Assembly: GCA_037447235.1 (NCBI GenBank)
Contig: JBBIHC010000003.1
Span: forward strand, 1-64,000
Direction: 5' to 3'
DNA length: 64,000 nucleotides
From: JAVZJR01 sp037447235
Lineage (GTDB): Archaea; Micrarchaeota; Micrarchaeia; Anstonellales; Bilamarchaeaceae
The translations under genes were made by a program, and so were the position numbers. The notes below the pieces were generated by a model. It had not been told where the DNA came from. It did not search any database and was given only the letters and a program-made list of their open reading frames with translations. Each line of letters begins with the position of its first letter. The stretch's first letter is position 1. Positions 7,818 through 16,568 of the stretch are shown piece by piece.

Positions 7818-9071
7818 TTAAAAATCAAAGATCTTTTTTTGCTTTTTTTCCTCAGCGCCTTTTACTGTTTTGTCGTCAAGGATGAGCTCGCCAAAGGCGC
7901 CGTCATATCCAGGCAGCCATTTGACTTCCTCGTGTCTTACCTTCAATATCGCTTTTGCGACTTCTGGTGAAACTGCCTGATATATTAACGCTTCTTCGGC
8001 CTCAAAAACAGCGAACTCGTTTCCGAAATAACGAATGAGCCCGTCGTACTCTTCCATTACCGCCCCGGAGTATTCCGGCTTCCCGAAGACTTTTGATATA
8101 AGAAGCGTGAGGGGCACTATGTGCTGGAATGGAACGGCTCCGGCCGGCTTCTCTCCGGGCTTCCTGTCTGCAAGCCCGACAACCCGATGAAGCACGCCCA
8201 CGGTAACCGGCTTTCTGCATACCGGGCAGATGTTTTTGTGTTTTATGGATTCCCACGGAGACCAGCGGATGCCGCATTTCCTATGCCCGTCATAATGATA
8301 CTTTCCTTCTTCAGGATGAAATTCGTATGTTTTTACAAAACCCTTGCGGGTCGAAATCGCTTTTATTATGGAGCGGTAATCAACGCTATCAATTTCAAAG
8401 ACATTCGCCTCCCTGCCGAGCTTTTCCGGGCTGTGCGCGTCGCTGTTTGAGACAAGCGAGTACCTGTCAAGCCTGCTAACCATCCAGTTCATCGCAGGGT
8501 CGCTTGAAAGACCCGTTTCAAGCGCAAGCACGCGCTCTGCCTTGTCCTCAAATGCCTCCTCCACAGAATCAACGCCTGTTTTTGAGCCGAAGATTCCATA
8601 CCATGGCGTCCAGGCGTGCGCTGGTATGATGAAGAAATCCTTTGATATCTTTTCGCATTCTTCCACGAGTGCGGCAGACGACAAGCCCAGCATCGGCCTT
8701 CCATCAGCCTTGAGGTCTCCGAATCTTGCGAGAGCATCGTTTAGCTGTTCTGCCTCCTCAAGCCCCGGTGCCAGAACGACATGATGCATCCGCAACTGCT
8801 TCCTGTTTAACTCGTAAAAAAGCGCCACTTCGGTTGACAGGATAAAATAGGTGCCTTCATACAAAAAGAGCCCTTTGTGCTTGTCCTGTTCGTCATCGCT
8901 TCCGAGCAACCTTTTTACCTCTTGAAAATAAGCCGGATGAGTAAAGTCGCCAGTTGCCACTGCGTTTATTCCTTTTATCTTTGCGCCTTTTGCAAGGCCG
9001 TCAATATCGCATCTCTGGCTTGTTGCCCGCGCATACTTGCTGTGAACATGGAGGTCTGCGATAATTCTCAT
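7818..9071 (-). CDS. endonuclease Q (PHP-family DNA repair nuclease)
   Basis: A 417-residue protein with an N-terminal PHP domain (IADLHVHSKYARATSQ, ATGDFTHPAYFQ, IIPAHAWTPWYG, SNSDAHSPEKLG) and then a zinc-binding segment with HRKCGIRW and ICPVCRKPVTVGVLHR. This layout is that of EndoQ, which nicks 5' of deaminated bases in Thermococcales and some bacteria. The last residues, QKKIFDF, fit a PCNA-interacting peptide (Q-x-x-I-x-x-F). Known EndoQ proteins work with PCNA, which is encoded at 30605. Its start overlaps the uppS stop by 4 bases. Confidence 0.88.
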   Translation of the reverse strand: MRIIADLHVHSKYARATSQRCDIDGLAKGAKIKGINAVATGDFTHPAYFQEVKRLLGSDDEQDKHKGLFLYEGTYFILSTEVALFYELNRKQLRMHHVVLAPGLEEAEQLNDALARFGDLKADGRPMLGLSSAALVEECEKISKDFFIIPAHAWTPWYGIFGSKTGVDSVEEAFEDKAERVLALETGLSSDPAMNWMVSRLDRYSLVSNSDAHSPEKLGREANVFEIDSVDYRSIIKAISTRKGFVKTYEFHPEEGKYHYDGHRKCGIRWSPWESIKHKNICPVCRKPVTVGVLHRVVGLADRKPGEKPAGAVPFQHIVPLTLLISKVFGKPEYSGAVMEEYDGLIRYFGNEFAVFEAEEALIYQAVSPEVAKAILKVRHEEVKWLPGYDGAFGELILDDKTVKGAEEKKQKKIFDF

Positions 9072-9763
9072 TTTCCAAACCGCCTTTGTCTTTTTGCATA
9101 TTGGCGGAGCGCATTCTCAAAATCCTTCCTGCCAAAATCAGGCCAAAGCCTCTTGCAAAAATAAAGCTCGCTGTAAACGCTTTGCCAAGGCAAAAGCCCG
9201 CTCAGCCTCTGCTCGCCCGATGTTCTTATTATCAGGTCCGGGTCTGGCAGGCCGGCGGTGTACATATGCCGGCTGAGCGTTTCTTCGTCAATTTCCTTGT
9301 ATCCCTTTTTTATTATTGCGTTGACCGCATCAACTATTTCCGCCCTGCCGCCGTAGGAAAGCAGGAGGTTGAGCTGGTACTCCTTGTTTTTTGCGCTCAA
9401 TTCCTCTGCTTTTTTTATCATACTGTATATGTCTTTCGGAAACAGGTGGAGCCTTCCGAAAAAGCGCACCCGGAGGTCGTATTTGTTTTTCTCATCGCTT
9501 TCGATTGCTTCCTTCAGGTTTTCCCTGAAAAGCCCGAAAAGCCCGCGTATTTCATCGCTCTCCCGCTGAAAGTTTTCTATGCTAAACCCCCACATTGTCA
9601 GCATGCGTATATCGTATTCCTTGCACCATTTCATCACGTCGCCGATGTGCCTTATGCCTATCGCATACCCTTCCTGCTTGCTTTTGCCGTGCTTCTCGCT
9701 CCATCTCCGGTTGCCATCAGGAATTATTGCAATATGATGCGGCAGTCGCCCAAATTTTTTCAT
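9068..9763 (-). CDS. uppS: cis-prenyltransferase (undecaprenyl diphosphate synthase family)
   Basis: A 231-residue cis-prenyl chain elongating enzyme that makes the polyprenyl carrier for glycan assembly. HHIAIIPDGNRRWSEKHGK carries the catalytic Asp; MLTMWGFSIENFQRE, LLSYGGRAEIVDA and PDLIIRTSGEQRLSGLLPWQ are standard blocks. It is translationally coupled to EndoQ (4-base overlap). purP lies 35 bases upstream on the same strand. Confidence 0.95.
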   Translation of the reverse strand: MKKFGRLPHHIAIIPDGNRRWSEKHGKSKQEGYAIGIRHIGDVMKWCKEYDIRMLTMWGFSIENFQRESDEIRGLFGLFRENLKEAIESDEKNKYDLRVRFFGRLHLFPKDIYSMIKKAEELSAKNKEYQLNLLLSYGGRAEIVDAVNAIIKKGYKEIDEETLSRHMYTAGLPDPDLIIRTSGEQRLSGLLPWQSVYSELYFCKRLWPDFGRKDFENALRQYAKRQRRFGK

Positions 9764-9798
9764 AAACCTATTAGCGGTTGCGTTTTTTATAAATTTAT

Positions 9799-10842
9799 CT
9801 AATACACGATATCGGCCAGTTTTCCTTTTTTCTTTGCAATTTTTAGTTCCCGGGCGATCCTTCTGCCCATGTTCATTGGCTCTTTGTAAGAAAAGACCGA
9901 GTATTGGGAATTGGGAACATAGACATTCGTCCCCGCCACTATCCTAGCGCTGACCTCAAAGGTGAATATTTCCAGATCGTCGTTTATTATCGTCTCTATG
10001 CAAAACGGCCCGAATATGCCGCCGAAAAGGTCGTGCGACTTCTCGTATATCTTCCTGCCGATTTCCATATAGTCGTAAAGCAGCGACTCGCGAAGCACCA
10101 TCGGCTCGTTGCCGATAACCGTGAAAGACAGCGGCGGCTTGAGCCCAGCAGAAACCGCTCTTGCGATTTCATCAGCGCTGCTCTCAACCCGCTTGTCAAC
10201 GCCGAGCAGCTCTATGCGCCCGTATTTTGTCGGATAGCCGATTTTACTTATCAGCGATGAAAAATAATGGGGGTAGGCGCGAACGCCGATTATGAATTCC
10301 TGCAGCAGGCAGTCCTTATCGTAGCCCACTTTTTCCTCAAATTCCTCCTGCGAATTTACGATGAGATAGCCGTGCCCGCCTTTTGCGCCCGGAAACTTGA
10401 CCAGCGTCGCCCCGTCTATTTCCTCCGGCTTCAGGATTCGCGGGGTCCTGACGCCGGCCGCCTTTATCCACTCTATCATCTTTTCGCGGTTGCGCTCCCA
10501 AAAAATGCTTTTCCTGTTTCCGTAAATAGGAACCTCAAGAGTGTCAAATTTTTCTCCGGTGTACTCAACAAACGAGCCGTGCGGGATTATTATGGACTCG
10601 CGCGCCACCAGTTCGTCCACCGGTATGTCGCTGTAACTGTCAACGACGATGAACTCGTCCGGCCTTGCCAGCGGGAATGATTCGTAAAGCGCCTTTTTGT
10701 CCCTGAGCACCAGCCCGACCGTTTTCACGCCTTCAAGCCGTGCGCTGTGGAATATCTGCAGCGAAGAATGGGAGCATATCGTGGCTATGCTGAATTTCCT
10801 GTAAGTGGACAGAATCCCGTCAATCTTTTTCTTTTCAACCAT
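9799..10842 (-). CDS. purP: 5-formaminoimidazole-4-carboxamide ribonucleotide synthetase
   Basis: A 347-residue ATP-grasp ligase that formylates AICAR with free formate and ATP, the archaeal substitute for the PurH transformylase. Diagnostic features: ATICSHSSLQIFHSARLEG at the N terminus, FPGAKGGHGYLIV for ATP, and the C-terminal FEVSARIVAGTNVYV. Length fits the family. It is divergent from the RNA methyltransferase gene, with about 49 bases between the start codons. Confidence 0.93.
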   Translation of the reverse strand: MVEKKKIDGILSTYRKFSIATICSHSSLQIFHSARLEGVKTVGLVLRDKKALYESFPLARPDEFIVVDSYSDIPVDELVARESIIIPHGSFVEYTGEKFDTLEVPIYGNRKSIFWERNREKMIEWIKAAGVRTPRILKPEEIDGATLVKFPGAKGGHGYLIVNSQEEFEEKVGYDKDCLLQEFIIGVRAYPHYFSSLISKIGYPTKYGRIELLGVDKRVESSADEIARAVSAGLKPPLSFTVIGNEPMVLRESLLYDYMEIGRKIYEKSHDLFGGIFGPFCIETIINDDLEIFTFEVSARIVAGTNVYVPNSQYSVFSYKEPMNMGRRIARELKIAKKKGKLADIVY

Positions 10843-10891
10843 ATTCCATATTGGGCAGAAATGTTTATTTATCTTTATTTTTCATTTTAAC

Positions 10892-11779
10892 ATGACGCCT
10901 GATTATATGGACGAGAATGAATTTCGGGATTGGCTGACGCCCTATACCGATGCTGATGCATTTATTGAAGCACTGCTTCATCACGAGCCGAGCTTCCGCG
11001 TAAATACGCTCAAGATAAGCAATGGCGCATTTGACAGCATCAGCAAGCTGAAATGCGCAAGGTGCGGCTGGTACGGGGACGCAAGGATACTTGAAGAGAA
11101 CATCCAGCTGGGAAACACTTTTGAGTATTTTTTGGGTTATCTGCATCCGCAAAGCCTTTCCTCCATGATTCCGCCGCTTGTTCTCGGGCCCGAGGAAAAC
11201 GATTACGTCCTTGATATTTGCGCCTCGCCTGGCTCAAAAACCACGCAGATCGCAGCAATGATGAGAAATACCGGGACGCTTGTTGCGAATGACCTGCCCG
11301 AGCGGGAGATGGCGCTGGTGCCGAACATAGCGCGCCTTGGCGTCGTCAACGTGATAGTCACAAACAAGGATGCAAAGGAGTATCCGCTTAAGAATGAGTT
11401 TAACAGGGTGCTGATTGACGCGCCCTGCAGCTCGCTTGGCTCAAGCTTAAACGCCTCAAGAAGGTTTTCCGGAGAAGCTGCAAAAAAAATCAGCGGCGTG
11501 CAAAAGAGGATAATCGTGCGGGCCTTTGACGCGCTTGCGGATGGCGGGGTGCTTGTCTACTCCGTGTGCACGCTTGCACCGCAGGAATGCGAGGAAGTCG
11601 TACAGTTCTTGCTTGAAAAAAGAGGCGGATCTGCAGTTGAAAAAATACTGTTAGACATACCGCACGAGAGCGGGCTTGCGGAGTATGGCGACGGGATAAG
11701 CAAAACCTGGAGGGTGTACCCTCAGCAGATAAAAAGCGAGGGATTCTACATCGCTAAAATAAGGAAGGTGCAGGCATGA
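10892..11779 (+). CDS. RsmB/RsmF-family RNA m5C methyltransferase, catalytic part
   Basis: An S-adenosylmethionine-dependent cytosine-5 RNA methyltransferase of 295 residues from ATG 10892. SAM is bound through DICASPGSKTTQIA. Both catalytic cysteines are present, in DAPCSSLGSS and SVCTLAPQECEEV. I chose ATG 10892 because the upstream in-frame segment reads through the A/T promoter and gives an implausible Phe-rich leader. The protein ends at IAKIRKV, and the next gene (4-base overlap) encodes the PUA-like RNA-binding domain that RsmF-type enzymes normally carry in the same chain. Target tRNA or rRNA is unknown. Confidence 0.9.
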   Translation: MTPDYMDENEFRDWLTPYTDADAFIEALLHHEPSFRVNTLKISNGAFDSISKLKCARCGWYGDARILEENIQLGNTFEYFLGYLHPQSLSSMIPPLVLGPEENDYVLDICASPGSKTTQIAAMMRNTGTLVANDLPEREMALVPNIARLGVVNVIVTNKDAKEYPLKNEFNRVLIDAPCSSLGSSLNASRRFSGEAAKKISGVQKRIIVRAFDALADGGVLVYSVCTLAPQECEEVVQFLLEKRGGSAVEKILLDIPHESGLAEYGDGISKTWRVYPQQIKSEGFYIAKIRKVQA

Positions 11780-12228
11780 GATTCAAAAATGGGGTGGAAC
11801 TCAGGAAATACCTGCTGGAAAGATTCGGCCTGGCCCTTCCGCAGGGCATCCGGCTGACAAAGACAAAGGGGCACGGAATAAGGGTGCACGCAAAGAGCCT
11901 CAGGACAGAGCGTGTTTTCGGCCTTCCTGGTTTTATGGCATACTCAAACAAGTATGGCCTGAACTTCTGCTTTGTGCAGCTCTTCGGCCATCTTGCTAGG
12001 AGGAATATCATAGCGCTTAACGAAAAGGAAGCGAAGGAGTATGCAAGCGGGAAACAGATAAAAAAGAAGCTGGCGATTGAAAACGGGTTCGTGATACTCG
12101 CGCACAAAGGCCACATTCTTGGCCATGGGACTTATGACGGAAAGGGAAGCATAAGCTGCCCGCTGCGCGAAAAAAGAAGAAGAAACATAAACAACTCCAT
12201 AATGCCGTGGCCCGGAAGAAACATATAG
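11776..12228 (+). CDS. RsmF C-terminal PUA-like RNA-binding protein
   Basis: A 150-residue protein resembling the PUA-like C-terminal domain of RsmF methyltransferases: HGIRVHAKSLRTERVFGLPG, VQLFGHLARRNIIALNEKEA, YASGKQI, then the family end GFVILAHKGHILGHGTYDGK and the basic PLREKRRRNI. It starts in an ATGA overlap with the catalytic subunit gene, so the pair probably works as a two-piece enzyme. The assignment rests on pattern similarity. Confidence 0.72.
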   Translation: MRFKNGVELRKYLLERFGLALPQGIRLTKTKGHGIRVHAKSLRTERVFGLPGFMAYSNKYGLNFCFVQLFGHLARRNIIALNEKEAKEYASGKQIKKKLAIENGFVILAHKGHILGHGTYDGKGSISCPLREKRRRNINNSIMPWPGRNI

Positions 12229-12239
12229 CAGCTATCGCG

Positions 12240-12602
12240 CTATTCGTCTTTTTTTTCTTTTAACAGGAGTTTCAGCCGCGCAATGAGGCTCCTGGATTCT
12301 GATGCCTGCTTTTTTTCCGCCTTTTCGCCGCCCTTGCCATCTTCGTTTTTCTCGTCTGCCCGCTCGCGCTCTTCGTCGTCTTCAGAATCATTCGGCTTTT
12401 CTTTTGGTTTTTGGGTTTCCAGCAAGCCGGGCGGGTATACCAGCGGAATCGTCCTCTCGCTGTCCCTCAGCCTGCTGTTTTTGGCAGGTTGTGGCGCTTG
12501 CTCTACCAGAGGCTCTAGCATTTTTGCCGGCTTTGTTTTTTCATCTGGTTTATTGCCGCCGTTCTGCTTCTTTTCGTCGGCATCCTTTGGTTTTTCCACC
12601 AT
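12240..12602 (-). CDS. charged low-complexity hypothetical protein
   Basis: A 120-residue protein dominated by Lys, Glu, Asp and Pro, probably disordered, with one possible short hydrophobic-basic helix at the end (SLIARLKLLLKEKK). ATG 12602 is preceded by GGTGGGA at good spacing and by an ATATAAATTA promoter-like run, which supports a real gene. No family recognised. The opposite-strand ORFs here look like shadows. Confidence 0.5.
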   Translation of the reverse strand: MVEKPKDADEKKQNGGNKPDEKTKPAKMLEPLVEQAPQPAKNSRLRDSERTIPLVYPPGLLETQKPKEKPNDSEDDEERERADEKNEDGKGGEKAEKKQASESRSLIARLKLLLKEKKDE

Positions 12603-12735
12603 GCTCCCACCAAGATATTATTGTGTTTTAATTTATATTATTGTGAGAAGTATTTATATACCTATTGTTAAAACTGCTGGCGGGGCGGCGCGGTCGACCG
12701 GAACGGGCGGAAACAACCGGCGGCACTATATAGAT

Positions 12736-12747
12736 TTTTAAATATAT
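12736..12747 (+). promoter_or_regulatory. TATA-like element of the padR-ABC operon
   Basis: TTTTTAAATATA lies about 25 bases before ATG 12766, the spacing expected for a leaderless archaeal transcript. The 16-base palindrome at 12754-12769 sits between it and the start. Confidence 0.55.
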
Positions 12748-12753
12748 CAAAAA

Positions 12754-12769
12754 TCATACATATGTATGA
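12754..12769. promoter_or_regulatory. palindromic operator at the padR start
   Basis: TCATACATATGTATGA is a perfect 16-base palindrome covering the presumed transcription start and the ATG of the PadR gene. PadR regulators commonly bind ATAC/GTAT-type palindromes in their own promoters, so this is a good candidate for autorepression of the exporter operon. The palindrome is seen directly; binding is inferred. Confidence 0.65.
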
Positions 12770-13152
12770 GAGGCACAAAGACGGGCAAAACCGAATCAAA
12801 ATGCCCCACGGCGGCCGGAATGCACAGGACTGCGATGGACATGATCAGGAAAAAAGCGGTGGTTTTTTTGCTCTGGCTCCTTTCAAAAAAAGAAATGCAC
12901 GGCTACGACATCATAAAGGCGTTGGAAAGCGAACCGATGCTCAGGATAAGCCCGAAGCCGGCAATGGTATACCCGGTGCTAAACGGCTTATGCAGAAAAA
13001 AACTGCTTTGCTGCAGGTTATTGAAGGAAGGAAGGCGGGAGAAAAAAATTTACAGGACAACGAAAAAAGGCGGAGAATACGTAAAGATGGCCAGAAAAGA
13101 ATATGAAAAAAGCGGGCTCTTGCGCCAGTTCATAAGGGAGATGGTGCTATGA
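12766..13152 (+). CDS. PadR-family transcriptional regulator
   Basis: A 128-residue winged-helix regulator. The PadR core runs from about residue 38: FLLWLLSKKEMHGYDIIKAL, SPKPAMVYPVLNGLCRKKLL, then the wing KKIYRTTKKGGEYV. It has the short PadR form with little C-terminal dimer helix. The first 25 residues are basic and may not all be translated, as later in-frame Mets exist. It overlaps the ABC ATPase start by 4 bases and heads the exporter operon, so it probably senses an exported compound. A palindromic site covers its own start. Confidence 0.88.
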   Translation: MRGTKTGKTESKCPTAAGMHRTAMDMIRKKAVVFLLWLLSKKEMHGYDIIKALESEPMLRISPKPAMVYPVLNGLCRKKLLCCRLLKEGRREKKIYRTTKKGGEYVKMARKEYEKSGLLRQFIREMVL

Positions 13153-13874
13153 GAAGAACCGCGGCAAAAAGCTCCAGAGAAGAAGGCAAGGAAATCATAA
13201 GGCTGGAGAATGTCTGCAAGACATACAGGATGGGCGAAGGAGTGAAAGTAAAGGCGATATGCGACATAAACTTTGTGGTGAACGAGGGTGATTTTTCATG
13301 CGTTTTGGGCCCGAGCGGCTCGGGAAAATCGACATTGCTGCACATTATGGGCCTGCTTGACACGCCAACAAGCGGCAGGGTTTACATTGACGGAGTTGAG
13401 ACAACCAGAATGACTGCGGACGAGCAGGCTTACATCCGGGGACAAAAGATAGGATTCGTCTTCCAGATGTTCAATCTAATAGGCTCCCTGAAAGCCTGGG
13501 AAAATGCGGCCATACCGCTCACGATAAGGGGCGTACCGCTGGCGGAGAGGGAAAGCCGGGCAAGGGAGCTGCTGACGCGGCTCGGGCTTGGCGACAGGCT
13601 GGAGCACTACCCATCGCAGTTAAGCGGCGGCCAAAGGCAGAGGGTTGCCATAGCCAGGGCCCTGATAAACAACCCTGCGGTAATCCTTGCTGACGAGCCT
13701 ACAGGAAACCTTGATTCAAAGACCGGAAAAGAAGTGATAGACATACTGGCAGACCTTAACAAACAGGGAAAAACCATCGTTCTTATCACTCATGATAATT
13801 CGCTAACTAGGATAGCGAAGAGAATATGGAGAATTAAAGATGGTAGAATAAGTGAGGATAACAATGAGGTGTGA
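13149..13874 (+). CDS. MacB-type ABC transporter ATPase
   Basis: A 241-residue ATP-binding subunit of the LolD/MacB class. Walker A GPSGSGKST, Q-loop FVFQMFNLI, signature LSGGQRQRVAIARAL, Walker B VILADEPTGNLDSKTG and H-loop ITHDNS are all intact. It powers the two permeases encoded two genes downstream. The first 17 residues are a short extension before IIRLENV. The start overlaps the padR stop as ATGA. Confidence 0.96.
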   Translation: MRRTAAKSSREEGKEIIRLENVCKTYRMGEGVKVKAICDINFVVNEGDFSCVLGPSGSGKSTLLHIMGLLDTPTSGRVYIDGVETTRMTADEQAYIRGQKIGFVFQMFNLIGSLKAWENAAIPLTIRGVPLAERESRARELLTRLGLGDRLEHYPSQLSGGQRQRVAIARALINNPAVILADEPTGNLDSKTGKEVIDILADLNKQGKTIVLITHDNSLTRIAKRIWRIKDGRISEDNNEV

Positions 13875-13876
13875 AG

Positions 13877-15346
13877 ATGAATTGTATGAAGTGGATTTTT
13901 GCATTTTTGTTGCTTGTGACAACGGCATTTGCGGCTTTGTCCATAACCGGATATACGACTTCGCAGGCAAGTTACATTCCTGGCGGGCAGGGCTATGTCA
14001 GCATAACGATTACAAACCCGAGCAGCGCAACAGGCGATTCAATGACGGCTGTGACTTTAAGCATAACCTCGCCTGCAGAAATATCGGTATCCGGCCAGGA
14101 AAACATCGGGGACATAGAACCGCTCGGCTCCAGAATAGTCACCCTGCCATTCCAGATAAAGCCGGACGCAAAAAGCGGGTTTTATTCAATAAATGTCCGG
14201 GTTGGCGGCTATTTGAAAAGCGGCGGCGCCGGGACGCAGAACTACTACAGCACGTCCATATCCGTTCCGATAACAGTGGTGCAGCTGCCGATATTTTCAG
14301 CATCGGCGAAACAGAGCCTGCTGAGCGGCATTGACAATGTGGACATCGTGCTCGCAAACAACGGCGGAACAGCAAAAGACGTGGCGATAAGCGTTGACAG
14401 CAGCGGCGGCATGGGAATGCTTGGGGATAACCAGCTTTATCTCGGGGAGGTAAAAAATAATGCGAGCTTCACGCTTATGATAGACTCAAGGAATGTCCAG
14501 GACGGACCTGCCGAGATACCTTTGGTAATAAAGTACAAGGACGCGCTCGGTGCATCCCACGAGGAAACTATCAATGTAAGAACCACTGTGAAGAAAGAGC
14601 AGCTTGAGATAGTTTTCACGCAGGACAGCGAAGTGATAACGAAAAAGGAAAGTAATCTTGTGCTTAAGATAAGGAACAACGGAAAAGAAACGATAAGGAG
14701 CCTCAAGGTATACTTCACCGACCCGCTAATCAGGCTGAAAGACGGCGATTCGCTGTCATACGGCGATATCGCTCCGGGAGAGGAAAAAAGCGCGCGGATA
14801 ACGGTCTTTGCAAGCCATTCGCCGGGCCTCAATCAGGTGCCGGCCAGGATAACCTGGGTGGAGAAGGACATTGAAAAGGAGGAGGCAAAAAACATACCGT
14901 TGACAATAACCTCTGACGCCGATGTTGCGGTGTATATGGAAGCAAAACCTGCGCCGCTTGAAACCATGGGAGAGCACACGCTTTCGGTCCTGGTCTCAAA
15001 CCTAGGCTCTTATGAGATAAGCAATGTTGAGGTCGAAATGGAGTCTGAAGCCTTCCAAAACATTGATGTGAGCAACAAACAGTACATAGGCAATCTTGCA
15101 AATGACGATTTCAGCACAGTGCAATTCAAGATAAGGGTAATCGGCGCGCCCGGCGAACAGACGGTAACCTTAAAGGTAAATTACCGCGACTCTTCCGGCG
15201 AATGGAAAAGCAAAACGATAACACAACCTGTAATGATATATGAAGGCGAGGGGCAAAACGGCGGCCAGCTTTATATCATTGCCGGCGGAATCGCGCTTCT
15301 CGCGGCTGCCCTCTGGTATTTTTTCATAAGGAAAAAGAAGGCGTAA
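13877..15346 (+). CDS. exported multi-domain beta-sandwich protein of the ABC exporter operon
   Basis: A 489-residue protein with an N-terminal signal sequence (about 1-20, ending in TAFA), several immunoglobulin-like CARDB/NEW3-type repeats (NPSSATGDSMTAVTLSI, LANNGGTAKDVAISV, IRNNGKETIRSLKVYF, VSNLGSYEISNVEVEM), and a C-terminal anchor (IAGGIALLAAALWYFFI followed by RKKKA). Such S-layer-like partners often accompany archaeal MacB-type permeases and may act as the outside scaffold or substrate adaptor. ATG 13877 is preferred over GTG 13871 because GAGGTG sits at 13866-13871. Confidence 0.82.
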   Translation: MNCMKWIFAFLLLVTTAFAALSITGYTTSQASYIPGGQGYVSITITNPSSATGDSMTAVTLSITSPAEISVSGQENIGDIEPLGSRIVTLPFQIKPDAKSGFYSINVRVGGYLKSGGAGTQNYYSTSISVPITVVQLPIFSASAKQSLLSGIDNVDIVLANNGGTAKDVAISVDSSGGMGMLGDNQLYLGEVKNNASFTLMIDSRNVQDGPAEIPLVIKYKDALGASHEETINVRTTVKKEQLEIVFTQDSEVITKKESNLVLKIRNNGKETIRSLKVYFTDPLIRLKDGDSLSYGDIAPGEEKSARITVFASHSPGLNQVPARITWVEKDIEKEEAKNIPLTITSDADVAVYMEAKPAPLETMGEHTLSVLVSNLGSYEISNVEVEMESEAFQNIDVSNKQYIGNLANDDFSTVQFKIRVIGAPGEQTVTLKVNYRDSSGEWKSKTITQPVMIYEGEGQNGGQLYIIAGGIALLAAALWYFFIRKKKA

Positions 15347-15349
15347 AAA

Positions 15350-16564
15350 ATGCGGCTTGCCGAAATGGTGTCTTATGCCGTAAACGCGTTGAAGTACAGG
15401 AAGCTCCGCTCTTGGCTTACCATAAGCGGCATTATCGTCGGCATATGCACCATCGTTGTGCTGGTGGGGCTCGTCCAGGGCCTTAAAGATGACATAACCG
15501 AACAGGTGAAGGGATTCGGGTCAAATACCATCATAATATCGCCTGCAACGCTTTCTGGCACCAGCATAGGCGGCTCGGTATTCTCAACGACAACAGGCAA
15601 AATTTATATGAAGGATTATGAGCGCGTCAAAAAAGTCGCTGACATAGAATACATAACCCCGGTGATAATCGGCGCCATAAGCGCAAAATACAAGGACAAG
15701 GAAATGACTCTTTCGGTGTACGGCGTGGAGCCGGACCTTTTTAGGCAAACAACGACAACGATAAAGATAGAAAAGGGGAGGTTTCTTGCCGACAACGACA
15801 GGCAGGCCATCGTCGTAGGGCATAACGTGGGCCACACTAAATTTGACCAGGACCTTGAGATGGGAGCGCCTATTTATCTTGGAGGAAGGAAATTTGAGCT
15901 TGTTGGCATACTGGAAAGCATTGGAAGCTCGTTCACAAGCTTTGACGATGCTGTTTATATCCCGATAGAAGAGGCGCGGGACTTATTCAGCAACCGGCTT
16001 GCTGAGAATGAGATAACGGCAATAAGGATAACTGTCAAGGAAGGGGCAAATGCTGAAGAAGCCGCATCTGAAATAAACAACATCATGCTATCGTCACATC
16101 GGGTAAGGGAAGACGAAAAGGATTTTGCCATCACCACTGCCGCATCAATAAACAAAAGGGTGGAAGACATAAGCGGCGTGCTTACGCTGTTTATGGGGGC
16201 GATAGCTGGCATATCGCTGATTGTCGGCGGCATTGGAATAACAAACACAATGTTCATGGCAGTGTTGGAAAGAACGAGAGAGATAGGGACTCTAAAGGCG
16301 ATGGGCGCCGCTGAAAAAGAGATAAGGGAGCTTTTCCTTGTTGAGAGCACCATAATAAGCACGGCCGGCGGTCTAATCGGCCTTGTGGCAGCATACCTCG
16401 TCATCGCGCTCATAAACATTTCCGGCGTTGTTCCGGCAGCGTTCATTCCGTGGGTTGCTGCAGGCGCTGTTTTGTTCTCAGCCGGCATAGGTATAATCGC
16501 CGGCTACATACCTGCAAGCCAGGCGGCAAAGCTTGACCCGGTGGAGGCGCTAAGATACGAGTGA
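15350..16564 (+). CDS. MacB/FtsX-type ABC permease, subunit 1
   Basis: A 404-residue permease with an N-terminal membrane helix (WLTISGIIVGICTIVVLVGL), a large external MacB periplasmic-core domain (about 45-270), and three C-terminal helices holding the FtsX block GGIGITNTMFMAVLERTREI. It ends in the standard DPVEALRYE. It probably pairs with the next gene's product as a heterodimer, because the two are distinct but similar over their full length. Confidence 0.93.
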   Translation: MRLAEMVSYAVNALKYRKLRSWLTISGIIVGICTIVVLVGLVQGLKDDITEQVKGFGSNTIIISPATLSGTSIGGSVFSTTTGKIYMKDYERVKKVADIEYITPVIIGAISAKYKDKEMTLSVYGVEPDLFRQTTTTIKIEKGRFLADNDRQAIVVGHNVGHTKFDQDLEMGAPIYLGGRKFELVGILESIGSSFTSFDDAVYIPIEEARDLFSNRLAENEITAIRITVKEGANAEEAASEINNIMLSSHRVREDEKDFAITTAASINKRVEDISGVLTLFMGAIAGISLIVGGIGITNTMFMAVLERTREIGTLKAMGAAEKEIRELFLVESTIISTAGGLIGLVAAYLVIALINISGVVPAAFIPWVAAGAVLFSAGIGIIAGYIPASQAAKLDPVEALRYE

Positions 16565-16568
16565 TGCG

